In this document: piece by piece, positions 1 through 7,447 of the stretch | Layout: each line of letters opens with the position of its first letter | Numbering within the stretch: the stretch's first letter is position 1 | Origin: Reyranella sp. CPCC 100927 | Lineage (GTDB): Bacteria; Pseudomonadota; Alphaproteobacteria; Reyranellales; Reyranellaceae | Assembly (NCBI RefSeq): GCF_007859315.1 | Contig: NZ_VOHA01000003.1 | Span: 310,001-374,000, forward strand | Direction of reading: 5' to 3' | Length of the DNA: 64,000 nt | Made by a program: the position numbers and the translations under genes | The notes under the pieces: model-generated | The model's input: only the letters and a program-made list of their open reading frames with translations | What the model was told of the DNA's origin: nothing | Databases searched by the model: none

Positions 1-482
1 TCGAGCTCGACCAGGCCCGGGCCGCCGCCCCACGCCTCGACCGCAAGCCCGCCCCAGAACTTGAACTTGCCGTCGACCTTGAACGCCTGGCGCCCGTAGC
101 TGGGCTGGAAGCGCACGCCCTTGCTGCGCATCCAGCGCATGGTGGGGAAGCTCTGCTCGACCAGCATCTCGGCCAGTTCCGGGTCGCTGCGGTACTGCGT
201 GACCCGCATCAGGTCATCGAGATACTGGTCGGCGGTGTAGGTCCCGAAATCGACGTCGCGCTTTTCCTCGTCGGTCAGGTCGTAGAGCTGGGCCAGATCA
301 TCGACGCCGTTGAACACCACGCGCATGGCGCCGGCGGTGTAGCGGCTGTTGCCGCCCGAATCATCCTCGGGCGCGGCTTCCAGCATCACCACGCTGGCGC
401 CGTGCTCGCGCGCGGCCAGCGCCGCACAGGCGGCCGCGTTGCCGGCGCCCACCACCAGTACATCGCACGCGATGTCCGACAT
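1..482 (-). CDS. FAD-dependent tricarballylate dehydrogenase-like flavoprotein (5' part only)
   Basis: The first 160 codons of a flavoprotein on the minus strand; the gene runs off the left edge. The protein opens with MSDIACDVLVVGAGNAA, a Rossmann GxGxxA FAD-binding motif, followed by an acidic residue ending beta-2 and a GGNSRYT segment typical of the fumarate reductase/tricarballylate dehydrogenase (TcuA) family. It would oxidise a tricarboxylate or related acid with FAD. It is divergent from a GntR-FCD regulator and shares a palindromic control region with it, so that regulator is the likely controller. The family is fairly sure from the N-terminus; the substrate is an inference. Confidence 0.75.
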   Translation of the reverse strand, partial: MSDIACDVLVVGAGNAAACAALAAREHGASVVMLEAAPEDDSGGNSRYTAGAMRVVFNGVDDLAQLYDLTDEEKRDVDFGTYTADQYLDDLMRVTQYRSDPELAEMLVEQSFPTMRWMRSKGVRFQPSYGRQAFKVDGKFKFWGGLAVEAWGGGPGLVEL

Positions 483-510
483 CCCAGGTCTCCGTATCAG
501 CTGTTCGTGC

Positions 511-542
511 ATTGGATACTATGGTATACAATAGTATGCAAT
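511..542. promoter_or_regulatory. 32-bp palindromic operator in divergent promoter
   Basis: A 32-bp inverted repeat with only two mismatched pairs; the core ATACTAT (516-522) mirrors ATAGTAT (531-537) around GGTATACA. GTATAC-centred palindromes are typical of GntR-family operators. It lies in the AT-rich gap between the flavoprotein gene (start 482, minus) and the GntR gene (start 598, plus) and overlaps TATACAAT-like -10 sequence, so it could control both genes. Confidence 0.65.
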
Positions 543-597
543 ATCGACGGCACGCGACGAATCGCATCACTGGCCAGGTCGACGCAAGGAGAGGCCG

Positions 598-1254
598 GTG
601 AGCCAGCTGGTAACGGACATCGGGCGCGACGAGTTGCGGGGCGAGGGGGCCTACCGGGCGCTGTGCGCGGCGCTGCAGTCGGGCCGCTACCGGCCGGGCG
701 ATCGGCTGCGCGAAGCTGAAATCGCCGCCGAGCTGGGCATCAGCCGCACGCCGGTGCGCGAGGCGTTGGGACGGTTGGTGGGGCGCGGCCTCGCGGTGGC
801 GGCCGGCGGCCGGGGCCTCGTCGTGGCGATTCTCGACCGGTCGCAGGTTCTCGAACTCTACGCCATGCGCGAGATCCTCGAAGGCGCGGCGGCGCGCATG
901 GCAGCCCAACGCGCCGCCGAGCCGGAGCTGGAAGCACTGAAGGCCATGCTCGATGCGTTCGTCGCGGCGCGGACCGATCCGCTGCGCATGGCCGCCGTCA
1001 ATCGCGACTTCCATGCCGCCATCGTGGAGGCGGCGGGCAACCGCTATCTCCAGCAGGCGCTGGGCGAACTTCAGGACGCAATCGCGCTGTTGCGCGTGAC
1101 GACGTTCACCGCGCCCAAGCGACCCGAAACCGCCCGCCGCGAGCACGCCGCGATCGTCGATGCCATCGCACGGCGCGATCCGGAAGCAGCCGAGCAGGCC
1201 GCCCGCCTGCATATTCGCGAGGCGCTGCGCACAAGATTGAGCCTGCCGACGTGA
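598..1254 (+). CDS. GntR-family transcriptional regulator, FCD subfamily
   Basis: A 218-residue DNA-binding regulator. Residues ~15-80 form the GntR winged helix-turn-helix (ELGISRTPVREALGRL). The rest is an all-helical FCD ligand domain with the His-containing segments NRDFHAAIVEAAGN and REHAAIVDAI that normally coordinate a metal and carboxylate ligand. The GTG start at 598 is supported by AAGGAGAGG at 586-594. The ligand is probably an organic acid, given the divergent flavoprotein, but that is inference. Confidence 0.9.
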   Translation: MSQLVTDIGRDELRGEGAYRALCAALQSGRYRPGDRLREAEIAAELGISRTPVREALGRLVGRGLAVAAGGRGLVVAILDRSQVLELYAMREILEGAAARMAAQRAAEPELEALKAMLDAFVAARTDPLRMAAVNRDFHAAIVEAAGNRYLQQALGELQDAIALLRVTTFTAPKRPETARREHAAIVDAIARRDPEAAEQAARLHIREALRTRLSLPT

Positions 1255-1297
1255 CGTTAGTCGTCAGGTCAGTGAAGGTAGTGCTGGTGACGGCTGG

Positions 1298-1393
1298 GAC
1301 CGCGCCGCTCCAGCGGCGCTGATGATCCGGCGCTGTGCGCTCCGGCGAAAGCATTCGCTTTCGCCGGAGGGGCGTCGCTGGAGCGACGCGGTC
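1298..1393. repeat. Nested inverted-repeat element between gntR and eutB
   Basis: Outer arms 1298-1319 and 1372-1393 are 22-bp near-perfect inverted copies (two mismatches). Inside them sits a perfect 13-bp hairpin (1340-1352 with 1357-1369, loop ATTC). It could act as a bidirectional structure or terminator after the GntR gene; no U-tract follows. It does not match the other repeat families here. Confidence 0.7.
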
Positions 1394-1515
1394 CGACCCG
1401 TCCTCTGCGGCACCGCATCCGTATCGACACCTGGTGCCCTGCATTGACGAGATCGGAACCTGCTGTGATCATGATGGTGATCGCAGATTTCCGGTGCAAA
1501 TGGTAGAAGGTCGCG

Positions 1516-2904
1516 ATGCCCTATCGTCATCAGGTCGGTGCCACGACATGGACGTTCAGGGATCTCAAGGACGTGCTCGCGAAAGCGACACCGATACGCT
1601 CCGGCGATCACCTGGCCGGCATTGCCGCGGCTTCCGCCGAGGAGAGCGTGGCGGCGCGCATGTGCCTGGCCGAACTGCCGCTGCAGACCTTCCTCAACGA
1701 GGTGGTCATTCCCTACGAGACCGATGAGGTCACGCGACTCATCGTCGATACGCACGATGCGGAAGCCTTCGCCACTGTTGCCCATCTGACCGTCGGCGGC
1801 TTTCGCGACTTCCTGTTGTCGGACGCCTGCGATGCGCGCGTTCTGGCCGGCATCGCGCCCGGTATCACGCCGGAGATGGCGGCGGCCGTGTCCAAGCTGA
1901 TGCGCAACCAGGACTTGATCCTCGCCGCAAGCAAGCGCCGTGTCGTGACGCGCTTTCGCAACACCATCGGCGAGGCCGGCGTCATGGCCGTGCGCCTGCA
2001 GCCCAACCATCCGACCGACGATCTCGCCGGCATTGCCGCCGCCACCTTGGATGGCCTGCTGTGCGGCTGCGGCGATGCCGTCATCGGCGTCAACCCGGCG
2101 TCCGACAGCATCCCCGTGCTGGCGCGGATCTCGGATCTGCTCGACACGCTGATCGCGCGCTACAAGATCCCGACACAGAGCTGCGTGCTGACCCACGTCA
2201 CGACGACCATCGACCTGATCGAGCAGGGTGTGCCGGTCGATCTCGTCTTCCAGTCGGTCGCGGGCACGGAGAAGGCGAATGCCTCGTTCGGCGTGACCTT
2301 GGCGCTCCTGAAGGAGGGCATGCAGGCGGCCCGTGCGCTGAAGCGCGGGACGGTGGGCGACAACGTGATGTACTTCGAGACCGGGCAGGGCACCGCGCTC
2401 TCCGCCGGCGCGCATCACGGCGTCGATCAGCAGACCTGCGAGGCGCGGGCCTATGCGGTCTGCCGCGCCTTCGAGCCGTTGCTGGTCAACACCGTGGTCG
2501 GCTTCATCGGGCCGGAATACCTCTACGACGGCAAGCAGATCATCCGCGCCGGCCTGGAGGATCATTTCTGCGGCAAGCTGCTGGGCCTGCCGATCGGCTG
2601 TGACGTCTGCTACACCAACCACGCCGAGGCCGACCAGGACGATATGGACACCTTGCTCACGCTGCTCGCTACATCAGGCGTGAACTACATCATCGGCGTC
2701 CCGGGCGCTGACGACGTGATGCTGAACTACCAATCCACCTCGTTCCACGATGCGCTCTATGTGCGCGATCTGCTGGGCCTGAAACCGGCGCCGGAGTTCG
2801 CGGCCTGGCTCCGGGATGTCGGCATCATCGGCGATGATGGCCGTCTGCTGAACCCGGGCAGCTCGCACCCGCTGCTGGGCTTCGCGCAGGAGATCGCGGC
2901 ATGA
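1516..2904 (+). CDS. eutB: Ethanolamine ammonia-lyase large (catalytic) subunit
   Basis: The adenosylcobalamin-dependent catalytic subunit that splits ethanolamine into acetaldehyde and ammonia. Length (462 aa) and sequence match EutB throughout, including the conserved NMYFETGQG-type segment (here DNVMYFETGQG) and the barrel strand IGCDVCYTNHAEADQDD. The ATG at 1516 follows AGAAGG with suitable spacing. The stop overlaps the eutC start by 4 bp (ATGA), so the two are translationally coupled. No microcompartment shell, EutA reactivase or permease gene is adjacent, suggesting a minimal ethanolamine nitrogen pathway. Confidence 0.97.
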   Translation: MPYRHQVGATTWTFRDLKDVLAKATPIRSGDHLAGIAAASAEESVAARMCLAELPLQTFLNEVVIPYETDEVTRLIVDTHDAEAFATVAHLTVGGFRDFLLSDACDARVLAGIAPGITPEMAAAVSKLMRNQDLILAASKRRVVTRFRNTIGEAGVMAVRLQPNHPTDDLAGIAAATLDGLLCGCGDAVIGVNPASDSIPVLARISDLLDTLIARYKIPTQSCVLTHVTTTIDLIEQGVPVDLVFQSVAGTEKANASFGVTLALLKEGMQAARALKRGTVGDNVMYFETGQGTALSAGAHHGVDQQTCEARAYAVCRAFEPLLVNTVVGFIGPEYLYDGKQIIRAGLEDHFCGKLLGLPIGCDVCYTNHAEADQDDMDTLLTLLATSGVNYIIGVPGADDVMLNYQSTSFHDALYVRDLLGLKPAPEFAAWLRDVGIIGDDGRLLNPGSSHPLLGFAQEIAA

Positions 2905-3680
2905 CGGTCGCGCCGGATCCGCTGCGCAAGCTGGCGGCGTTCACGCCGGCGCGCATCGCGCTCGGCCGGGTCGGCGCCAGCCTGCCGACACGGGAAGTGC
3001 TGAACTTCGCCCTGGCCCATGCCAGGGCGCGCGACGCGGTTCACGCGCCCTTCGACATCGCGGCGGTCGAGACGCAGATCCGTGCGCTGGGATTGTCGAC
3101 GGTGTGTGTGGCAAGTGCCGCCGAGTCGCGCAGCGACTATCTGCGCCGTCCTGATCTCGGCCGGCGGCTGCACGACACGTCCATCGATGATCTGCAGCGG
3201 CTGAACCATCCCCTCTGCGACCTGGCGATCGTTGTGACCGACGGCCTGTCGTCCGCGGCGATCCATCTTCAGGTCGCGCCGTTTCTGGACGCCTTCAAGC
3301 GACATGCTGATGCGCGCGGCCTGCGCCTGGCGCCCGTTGTGATCGCCCGCCTGGGCCGGGTGGCGCTGGGCGACGACATCGGTGCGCGCCTGAAGGCACG
3401 TGCCGTCGCCGTGCTCATCGGCGAGCGTCCGGGACTGTCATCACCCGACAGCCTCGGCGTCTATCTCACGATCGCGCCGGCGCCGGGTCGCACCGATGCG
3501 GAGCGCAACTGTATCTCCAACATCCGGCCGGAAGGGCTGTCCCACGAGCGGGCGGCTTTCAAGCTCGACTGGCTAATGGGCGAAGCCTTGCGTCGCGGTA
3601 TCACGGGCGTGGGTTTGAAGGACGAAAGCGATCTGGTGACTCTGGCATCGCCCGCAAAGCCGGTTCTTTCCGGTCCGTGA
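2901..3680 (+). CDS. eutC: Ethanolamine ammonia-lyase small subunit
   Basis: The 259-residue light chain of the EutBC complex, contributing to cobalamin binding. The family pattern is clear: RIALGRVGASLPT near the start, the FALAHARARDAVH segment, and VLIGERPGLSSPDSLGVYLT plus ERNCISNIRPEGL in the C-terminal half. It begins inside the eutB stop codon. The gene ends shortly before a long inverted repeat and is convergent with argC. Confidence 0.96.
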   Translation: MTVAPDPLRKLAAFTPARIALGRVGASLPTREVLNFALAHARARDAVHAPFDIAAVETQIRALGLSTVCVASAAESRSDYLRRPDLGRRLHDTSIDDLQRLNHPLCDLAIVVTDGLSSAAIHLQVAPFLDAFKRHADARGLRLAPVVIARLGRVALGDDIGARLKARAVAVLIGERPGLSSPDSLGVYLTIAPAPGRTDAERNCISNIRPEGLSHERAAFKLDWLMGEALRRGITGVGLKDESDLVTLASPAKPVLSGP

Positions 3681-3702
3681 GGGCGGGGCCAACGATCGAT
3701 CG

Positions 3703-3850
3703 GATCATTCCTGGGAGCGCGGGCGTCCCGCCCGCATCAGGGCGAAAGCTTTGCTTCCGCCTGACATGAGCGGGCGGGACGCCCGCGCTCCCAGGGCTCG
3801 CTTCGCTCGCGATGACAGCGAAATCGCGATCAGATGTGTGAATGCGACAG
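3703..3850. repeat. Dispersed inverted repeat, family A copy 1
   Basis: Perfect 26-bp arms at 3710-3735 and 3770-3795 enclose a 34-nt centre. A further ~55 bp to the right, and the GATCATT to the left, recur around the copy near 49.65 kb. The centre (3736-3769) matches the reverse complement of the centre of that copy. Together with the rest of 3681-4012 this gap between eutC and argC holds no gene that I can support. Translations of such copies produce spurious ORFs rich in GARASRPL and RDARAPR. Confidence 0.85.
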
Positions 3851-4012
3851 GGGATCGAGGGTGGTTCACTTCTTGATGGAAACAGGCGCTGCTGTCTAAG
3901 GCCAGCGGCGCCACCTTGCGCAACGGCCGATCGGAGGTGCTCACCCCGACCGTCTTCAGATAGACCATGACCTCCGGCTCCTTCATTGCGGCTGCCCGGA
4001 GGCCCGCCTTGA

Positions 4013-4990
4013 TCATGGCCAGACAGGCGCGCCGTCCAGCCCCGCGGTTTCTGGCAGGCCGCAGATCAGGTTCGCATTCTGCACCGCCTGGCCGGCGGCT
4101 CCCTTGCCGAGATTGTCGACCACGCCCATCGCGATCACCAAGTTGCGCTCCGGATCGGCCGCATAGCTGACAAACGCGAGGTTCGAGCCGGTAGCCCACT
4201 TGGTCTGCGGCGGCTTGTCGGTCACGCGGACGAACGCCCGCCCGGCGTAGAAGCGCCGGGCCGCGTCCAGGCACTGCTCCGTGGTGGCGCGGCCGCGGCA
4301 GTACATGGTGGCGAGTACGCCGCGGGTCATCGGCACCAGGTGCGGCGTGAACACCAGCCCGGCCGCGCTGCCGCCGCTCAGCCGCTCGATGGTCTTGGCC
4401 ATCTCGGGCATGTGGACGTGCTTGAGCAGACCGTAGGGCACCAGGTTCTCGTTGCTCTCGGCGTAGCCGAACTTGCTATCGGCGCCGCCCCGGCCGGCAC
4501 CGGAGATGCCGGTCTTGGCGTCGATCACGATGTTGCCAGGCTCGATCAGCTTGTTGGCCAGCAACGGCGCCAGCGCGTTCAGTGTCGCCGCGGGGAAGCA
4601 GCCGGGGTTGGCGACGCGGCTCTGACCCTCGATCTGGCTTGGCCAGACATCGGCCAGGCCGTACGCCCAACCCTCAACGTAGCGGTGGTCGCCGCCGATG
4701 TCGACGATCTTCACGTCCTTGGAGACGCGCGCCAGCGCCTCGGCCGAGGCGCCCGTGGGCAGCGACGCGAACAGCACGTCGAGCTTGGGCAGGGTCGCAG
4801 GGTCCCACTTCTCGATCACCAGGTCGGCCAGCTTGGCCGGCACACCGGGAAAGCGGTCCACCAAGCGGCTGCCGGCGCTGCCCTCGCCTGCGGCGTAGAT
4901 GAGTTCGAAAGCGGGGTGGCTCGCGACCAGGCGCATTGCCTCGCCACCGCCAAAACCGCTGATCCCGACAATGCCGACGCGAATGCTCAT
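4013..4990 (-). CDS. argC: N-acetyl-gamma-glutamyl-phosphate reductase
   Basis: Third step of arginine biosynthesis: NADPH-dependent reduction of N-acetylglutamyl phosphate to the semialdehyde in the cytoplasm. The N-terminal nucleotide motif is GIVGISGFGGGEAMRL. The catalytic cysteine is Cys131 in ANPGCFPAA, and HVHMPEM carries the conserved His region. I chose the ATG at 4990 over the upstream one at 5017 because AAGGA lies just before it and the family starts here (325 aa). The 200 bp upstream contain an arginine-rich short ORF and an intrinsic terminator, consistent with attenuation. Confidence 0.95.
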   Translation of the reverse strand: MSIRVGIVGISGFGGGEAMRLVASHPAFELIYAAGEGSAGSRLVDRFPGVPAKLADLVIEKWDPATLPKLDVLFASLPTGASAEALARVSKDVKIVDIGGDHRYVEGWAYGLADVWPSQIEGQSRVANPGCFPAATLNALAPLLANKLIEPGNIVIDAKTGISGAGRGGADSKFGYAESNENLVPYGLLKHVHMPEMAKTIERLSGGSAAGLVFTPHLVPMTRGVLATMYCRGRATTEQCLDAARRFYAGRAFVRVTDKPPQTKWATGSNLAFVSYAADPERNLVIAMGVVDNLGKGAAGQAVQNANLICGLPETAGLDGAPVWP

Positions 4991-5015
4991 GGTGGTATCC
5001 TTCCGGGGTTTGGGC

Positions 5016-5051
5016 AAAACAAAACCCCCGGAGCCGGGGGCTGCGGGGGTT
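5016..5051 (-). terminator. Intrinsic terminator in argC leader (possible attenuator)
   Basis: On the minus strand CCCCCG-GCTC-CGGGGG (5040-5025) is followed by TTTTGTTTT (5024-5016), a classic GC hairpin plus U-tract. It ends only 26 nt upstream of the argC ATG. An alternative 8-bp stem pairs 5051-5044 with 5030-5023. The octamer at 5045-5038 is also complementary to 5135-5128 inside the upstream short ORF, allowing a competing antiterminator pairing. Confidence 0.75.
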
Positions 5052-5099
5052 CAGGAACGCGGGCCGGGGCCGCTCCGGCGGGTGGGACCTACGCTGAGG

Positions 5100-5198
5100 T
5101 CACCACACGGACGGACGCTGATCGACGCGCAGCCCGAAGAGCCGCCGCTGGGTGCAGCGACGTCGGCGTCGGTCACAAAGGTTCTGGTTCCTGAGCAT
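5100..5198 (-). CDS. Candidate arginine-rich leader peptide of argC (32 aa)
   Basis: A short ORF, ATG at 5198 and TGA at 5102-5100, directly upstream of the argC terminator. Ten of 32 residues are arginine, with five consecutive Arg codons (codons 10-14, CGA CGC CGA CGT CGC). This is the layout of an amino-acid attenuator: Arg codons, then an alternative stem, then a terminator, then an arginine-biosynthesis gene. AAAGG immediately precedes the ATG, too close for normal initiation; a TTGACG at 5235-5230 could place the transcript start at or near the ATG, giving a leaderless message. GC-rich DNA often yields Arg runs by chance, so this stays a hypothesis. Confidence 0.45.
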   Translation of the reverse strand: MLRNQNLCDRRRRRCTQRRLFGLRVDQRPSVW

Positions 5199-5271
5199 GC
5201 CTTTCGACACTGTCGCTACCCACATTCATCGTCAAGCGGAATGTCTGCCGACCACTCCTCTCGGACATAGT

Positions 5272-5356
5272 CCTGGGAGCGCGGGCGTCCCGCCCGCATC
5301 GGGGTTGAAGCAAAGCGCGGCCTGACATGAGCGGGCGAGACGCCCGCGCTCCCAGG
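5272..5356. repeat. Dispersed inverted repeat, family A copy 2
   Basis: Arms 5272-5297 and 5331-5356 (26 bp, one mismatch) match the family A arms. The 33-nt centre is in the same orientation as in copy 1 but has diverged. The outer flanks are not shared with the other copies. It lies between the I78 gene and the argC leader. Confidence 0.8.
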
Positions 5357-5378
5357 CTCCGATCGACCGGAATCCGTT

Positions 5379-5687
5379 CTAGCCACAAAACGCGCGGACG
5401 ATCTTCCCGGTCCGAGGATCGGTTTCGATCGTCACGCGCTCTTGCCGATAGTCCATGGTCACCCCTTGGCCCGGACGGATCTGACGCACGATTGAGGCGC
5501 CGGTGATCTGCTTCGCCTGGTCGTCGGTGATACGGTCCTTGCCGGTGAGCGCCTCGGCCGCGTCGCGCTTGCAGATCGCCGTCGAGCTGCCTGTATCAGG
5601 ACGCGAAGACGCGGGTTGGCAGCCTGCGGCGGCGAGCGTCGCAACGGCCAAGCCACCGGCGACAAGCAGTTTCGAGCGGATGGTCAA
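5379..5687 (-). CDS. Peptidase inhibitor I78-family lipoprotein
   Basis: A 102-residue secreted protein. The C-terminal ~60 residues follow the I78 inhibitor pattern: AGA-like ITGASIVRQIRPG, VTMDYRQERV, then TDPRTGKIVRAFCG with the conserved terminal Cys-Gly. The N-terminus is a signal peptide ending in TLAAAGC, a plausible lipobox. I chose a TTG start at 5687 because AAGGAAGG sits 7-8 nt upstream and the upstream extension of the frame looks non-coding. It probably protects the periplasm from serine proteases; target unknown. Confidence 0.8.
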   Translation of the reverse strand: MTIRSKLLVAGGLAVATLAAAGCQPASSRPDTGSSTAICKRDAAEALTGKDRITDDQAKQITGASIVRQIRPGQGVTMDYRQERVTIETDPRTGKIVRAFCG

Positions 5688-5892
5688 AGCAATTCCTTCC
5701 TTCGCAAGATTGTCGGCTTTGGGGAGACGGTACCGCAAGGATCCAACACGACCAATTGGGCCGGCCCTTGGCAGGTATGAGGCAGGAAGACGTCTTCCGG
5801 TACGAAGCCGAGCCCGCGGCCCGCGAGCGCGCTGCGTCCGACCCATGGACCAAGGCATTCACTGCTGCATGATCCGTGGCGTAGGCGTAGTG

Positions 5893-5909
5893 TTGGCACA
5901 CAATTTGCT
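5893..5909 (+). promoter_or_regulatory. Sigma-54 (RpoN)-type -24/-12 promoter
   Basis: TTGGCAC-ACAAT-TTGCT matches the TGGCAC-N5-TTGCW consensus. GG is at 5895-5896 and GC at 5907-5908, with the required 10-nt spacing. The predicted transcript start near 5920 lies ~27 nt before the ATG at 5947, whose ribosome site CGGGAG is at 5936-5941. No adjacent enhancer-binding activator gene is visible. Confidence 0.6.
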
Positions 5910-5946
5910 TATTTTTCAGGCAGAAATCGGGAGACCGGGAGCCTCC

Positions 5947-6633
5947 ATGGGTGATCGTTACGAGCGGCGTGCCTATGCGCCACAAGTCGAGATGCTGCTG
6001 CGGCGGCCGGGGATCGGCCACAACGGCGGTCCGCCCTTCGACATGTCGTGGGAAGCCTGGACGTGGCGGCGGGCGATCGCCAAGGCCTGGAAGCAGCCCA
6101 AGCCGGAGGTGGCCCGGATGCGGCTGGACCGTGCCGAGAGACTGGGCATTACCTATCGCGAGCTCACGGCCGTCATCCTGGATACCGGCAGCTACCTGTC
6201 GACGGCGGTGCTGCCGTTGGGTCTGGTGGCGCGTGTGAAGCGGGAAGGGGACACCGGCCTTCGCGCCGAGCCGCGGCCGGAGATGGCGGCCAAGATCGCT
6301 CGCTTCGGCGGTCGCCTGTTCCTGCTCGCCGATCTGCTGCTGCACGGCGTGCTGGATGAAGAGGCATGCGCGGCGATGTGCGCCCAACTCAATAGCGCCC
6401 TGGACGACAAGGTGGCGGCGATCGGCATTGCCGAGCCCGCATCAGGAGGCCGTCGCGATCCGCGTGCCGAAGCGGTGCTCAGGTTGCTGCGTAATCACGG
6501 GGTGCCCAAACAGGAAGCGTTTTTCGTGGGCACCGGCTTCGCCGACGTGGCGCTTGCCGAAGCTGCCACCGTGCCGCTGTTCAAATGGGCGCATGAATGG
6601 TTCGGGGATTTACCAAGCTTGCCGCCCTCCTGA
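5947..6633 (+). CDS. Conserved hypothetical protein with GIGHNGGPP motif
   Basis: A 228-residue cytoplasmic protein of unknown function. Near the N-terminus it has GIGHNGGPPF, a motif recurring in uncharacterised alphaproteobacterial proteins. The C-terminal FFVGTGFADVALAEAA faintly resembles HAD motif IV, but the usual acidic residue is replaced and no DxDx(T/V) nucleophile is evident, so I do not call it a phosphatase. The ATG at 5947 is chosen because a sigma-54-like promoter and a good ribosome site lie just upstream; the frame is open further 5' but reads as non-coding. Confidence 0.7.
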   Translation: MGDRYERRAYAPQVEMLLRRPGIGHNGGPPFDMSWEAWTWRRAIAKAWKQPKPEVARMRLDRAERLGITYRELTAVILDTGSYLSTAVLPLGLVARVKREGDTGLRAEPRPEMAAKIARFGGRLFLLADLLLHGVLDEEACAAMCAQLNSALDDKVAAIGIAEPASGGRRDPRAEAVLRLLRNHGVPKQEAFFVGTGFADVALAEAATVPLFKWAHEWFGDLPSLPPS

Positions 6634-6682
6634 ACATCCGCTGCGCCAAGGCCTTGCAAACGGCACTGGCGAAGTCGGCGCG

Positions 6683-6908
6683 ATGGACTATCGCGCGCGC
6701 ATCACGATGGAAGCCGGCAAGCGTGGCGGCCGCCCGTGTGTGCGACTTGCAAATCACTGTGTACGATGTTCTGGGTTGGTTGGCGTCCGGAATGTCAGAG
6801 GATGAGATTCTCGCGGACTATCCAAACCTCCAGCGTGAGGACATTCGAGTCTGCCTTGCCTATGCTGCCGATCGGGAAAAATCAGCGCTGGTCGGTACAG
6901 CAGCGTGA
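6683..6908 (+). pseudogene. Frameshifted DUF433-type antitoxin
   Basis: The N-terminal part MDYRARITMEAGKRGGRPCVR is in one frame, and the rest (LQITVYDVLGWLASGMSEDEIL onward, ending DREKSALVGTAA) is in the +1-shifted frame. Together they give a typical DUF433 (VapB-like) antitoxin. Comparison with the family pattern suggests loss of one base near 6744-6745. DUF433 genes usually precede a DUF5615 PIN-like toxin; none follows, so this looks like a decaying orphan antitoxin. A sequencing error is the alternative. Confidence 0.7.
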
Positions 6909-6988
6909 CTCTGCAGCATGATCCATCAGATTGCGCCTGTGAGGCGCTGCCTCTAAATGTAATGCCATCGGACAGGAGCCACCGTCTC

Positions 6989-7447
6989 ATGCGCATTGTT
7001 CCGGCCGTCGCAATCCTTACTGGTCTTCTCAGTAGTCAGGCCTTCGGTGCACCGACCGCGTGCAGTCTTGTCCCAGCGGCGGATATGAGTGCCATTCTCG
7101 GCAGGCCGGTTGCCGCATCGGCCGATGACCGAGGCGGGCAGACCAAGTGTACTTACGAAACCGCAGGGGGAGAAATCGGCGGCGCCTATGCAGAGGTGCA
7201 GCTGAATTGGGGAGACGGCGTCGCCGGCATGGCTGGCGTTGGCCTTGCGAAACCGCAGCTGGAAAAAGTGATGGGAGAGCTTGCTGGTCTTGGAGATCAG
7301 GCAACGTCCGTGGGCCCGATGATACTCATCCGACGTGGTAGCGACCTCATCACCCTTGTGATCTCTGGCGTGCCGGACAGCGTGGGTGCCGCCAAGCGCA
7401 TATACGGATTACTCAACGAGCGTCTGCCAAAAACGGCTGCGCCATAG
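6989..7447 (+). CDS. Secreted hypothetical protein
   Basis: A 152-residue exported protein: signal peptide MRIVPAVAILTGLLSSQAFGA, then CSLVPAADMSAILGRPV and CTYET, a two-cysteine layout like DUF3558-type secreted domains, with a repeated beta-alpha pattern. The function is unknown. The ATG at 6989 is preferred over 6905 or 6962 because AGGAG lies 10 nt upstream and the signal peptide starts directly there. Confidence 0.65.
   Translation: MRIVPAVAILTGLLSSQAFGAPTACSLVPAADMSAILGRPVAASADDRGGQTKCTYETAGGEIGGAYAEVQLNWGDGVAGMAGVGLAKPQLEKVMGELAGLGDQATSVGPMILIRRGSDLITLVISGVPDSVGAAKRIYGLLNERLPKTAAP

Noticed and set aside
1395-1515. Cobalamin riboswitch before eutB
   Set aside because: No B12-box-like conserved sequence or matching fold could be recognised in the short leader.
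3705-4274. Minus-strand ORF of 189 codons over the end of argC and the repeat
   Set aside because: It is argC read in another frame, ending in the family A repeat; the RASRPL-type C-terminus is an artefact of the repeat.
6597-6908. Intact 103-codon ORF as a complete DUF433 protein, or programmed frameshifting
   Set aside because: The first ~50 codons are unrelated to DUF433, whose true N-terminus is in the other frame. No slippery sequence is visible, so a simple frameshift is more likely.
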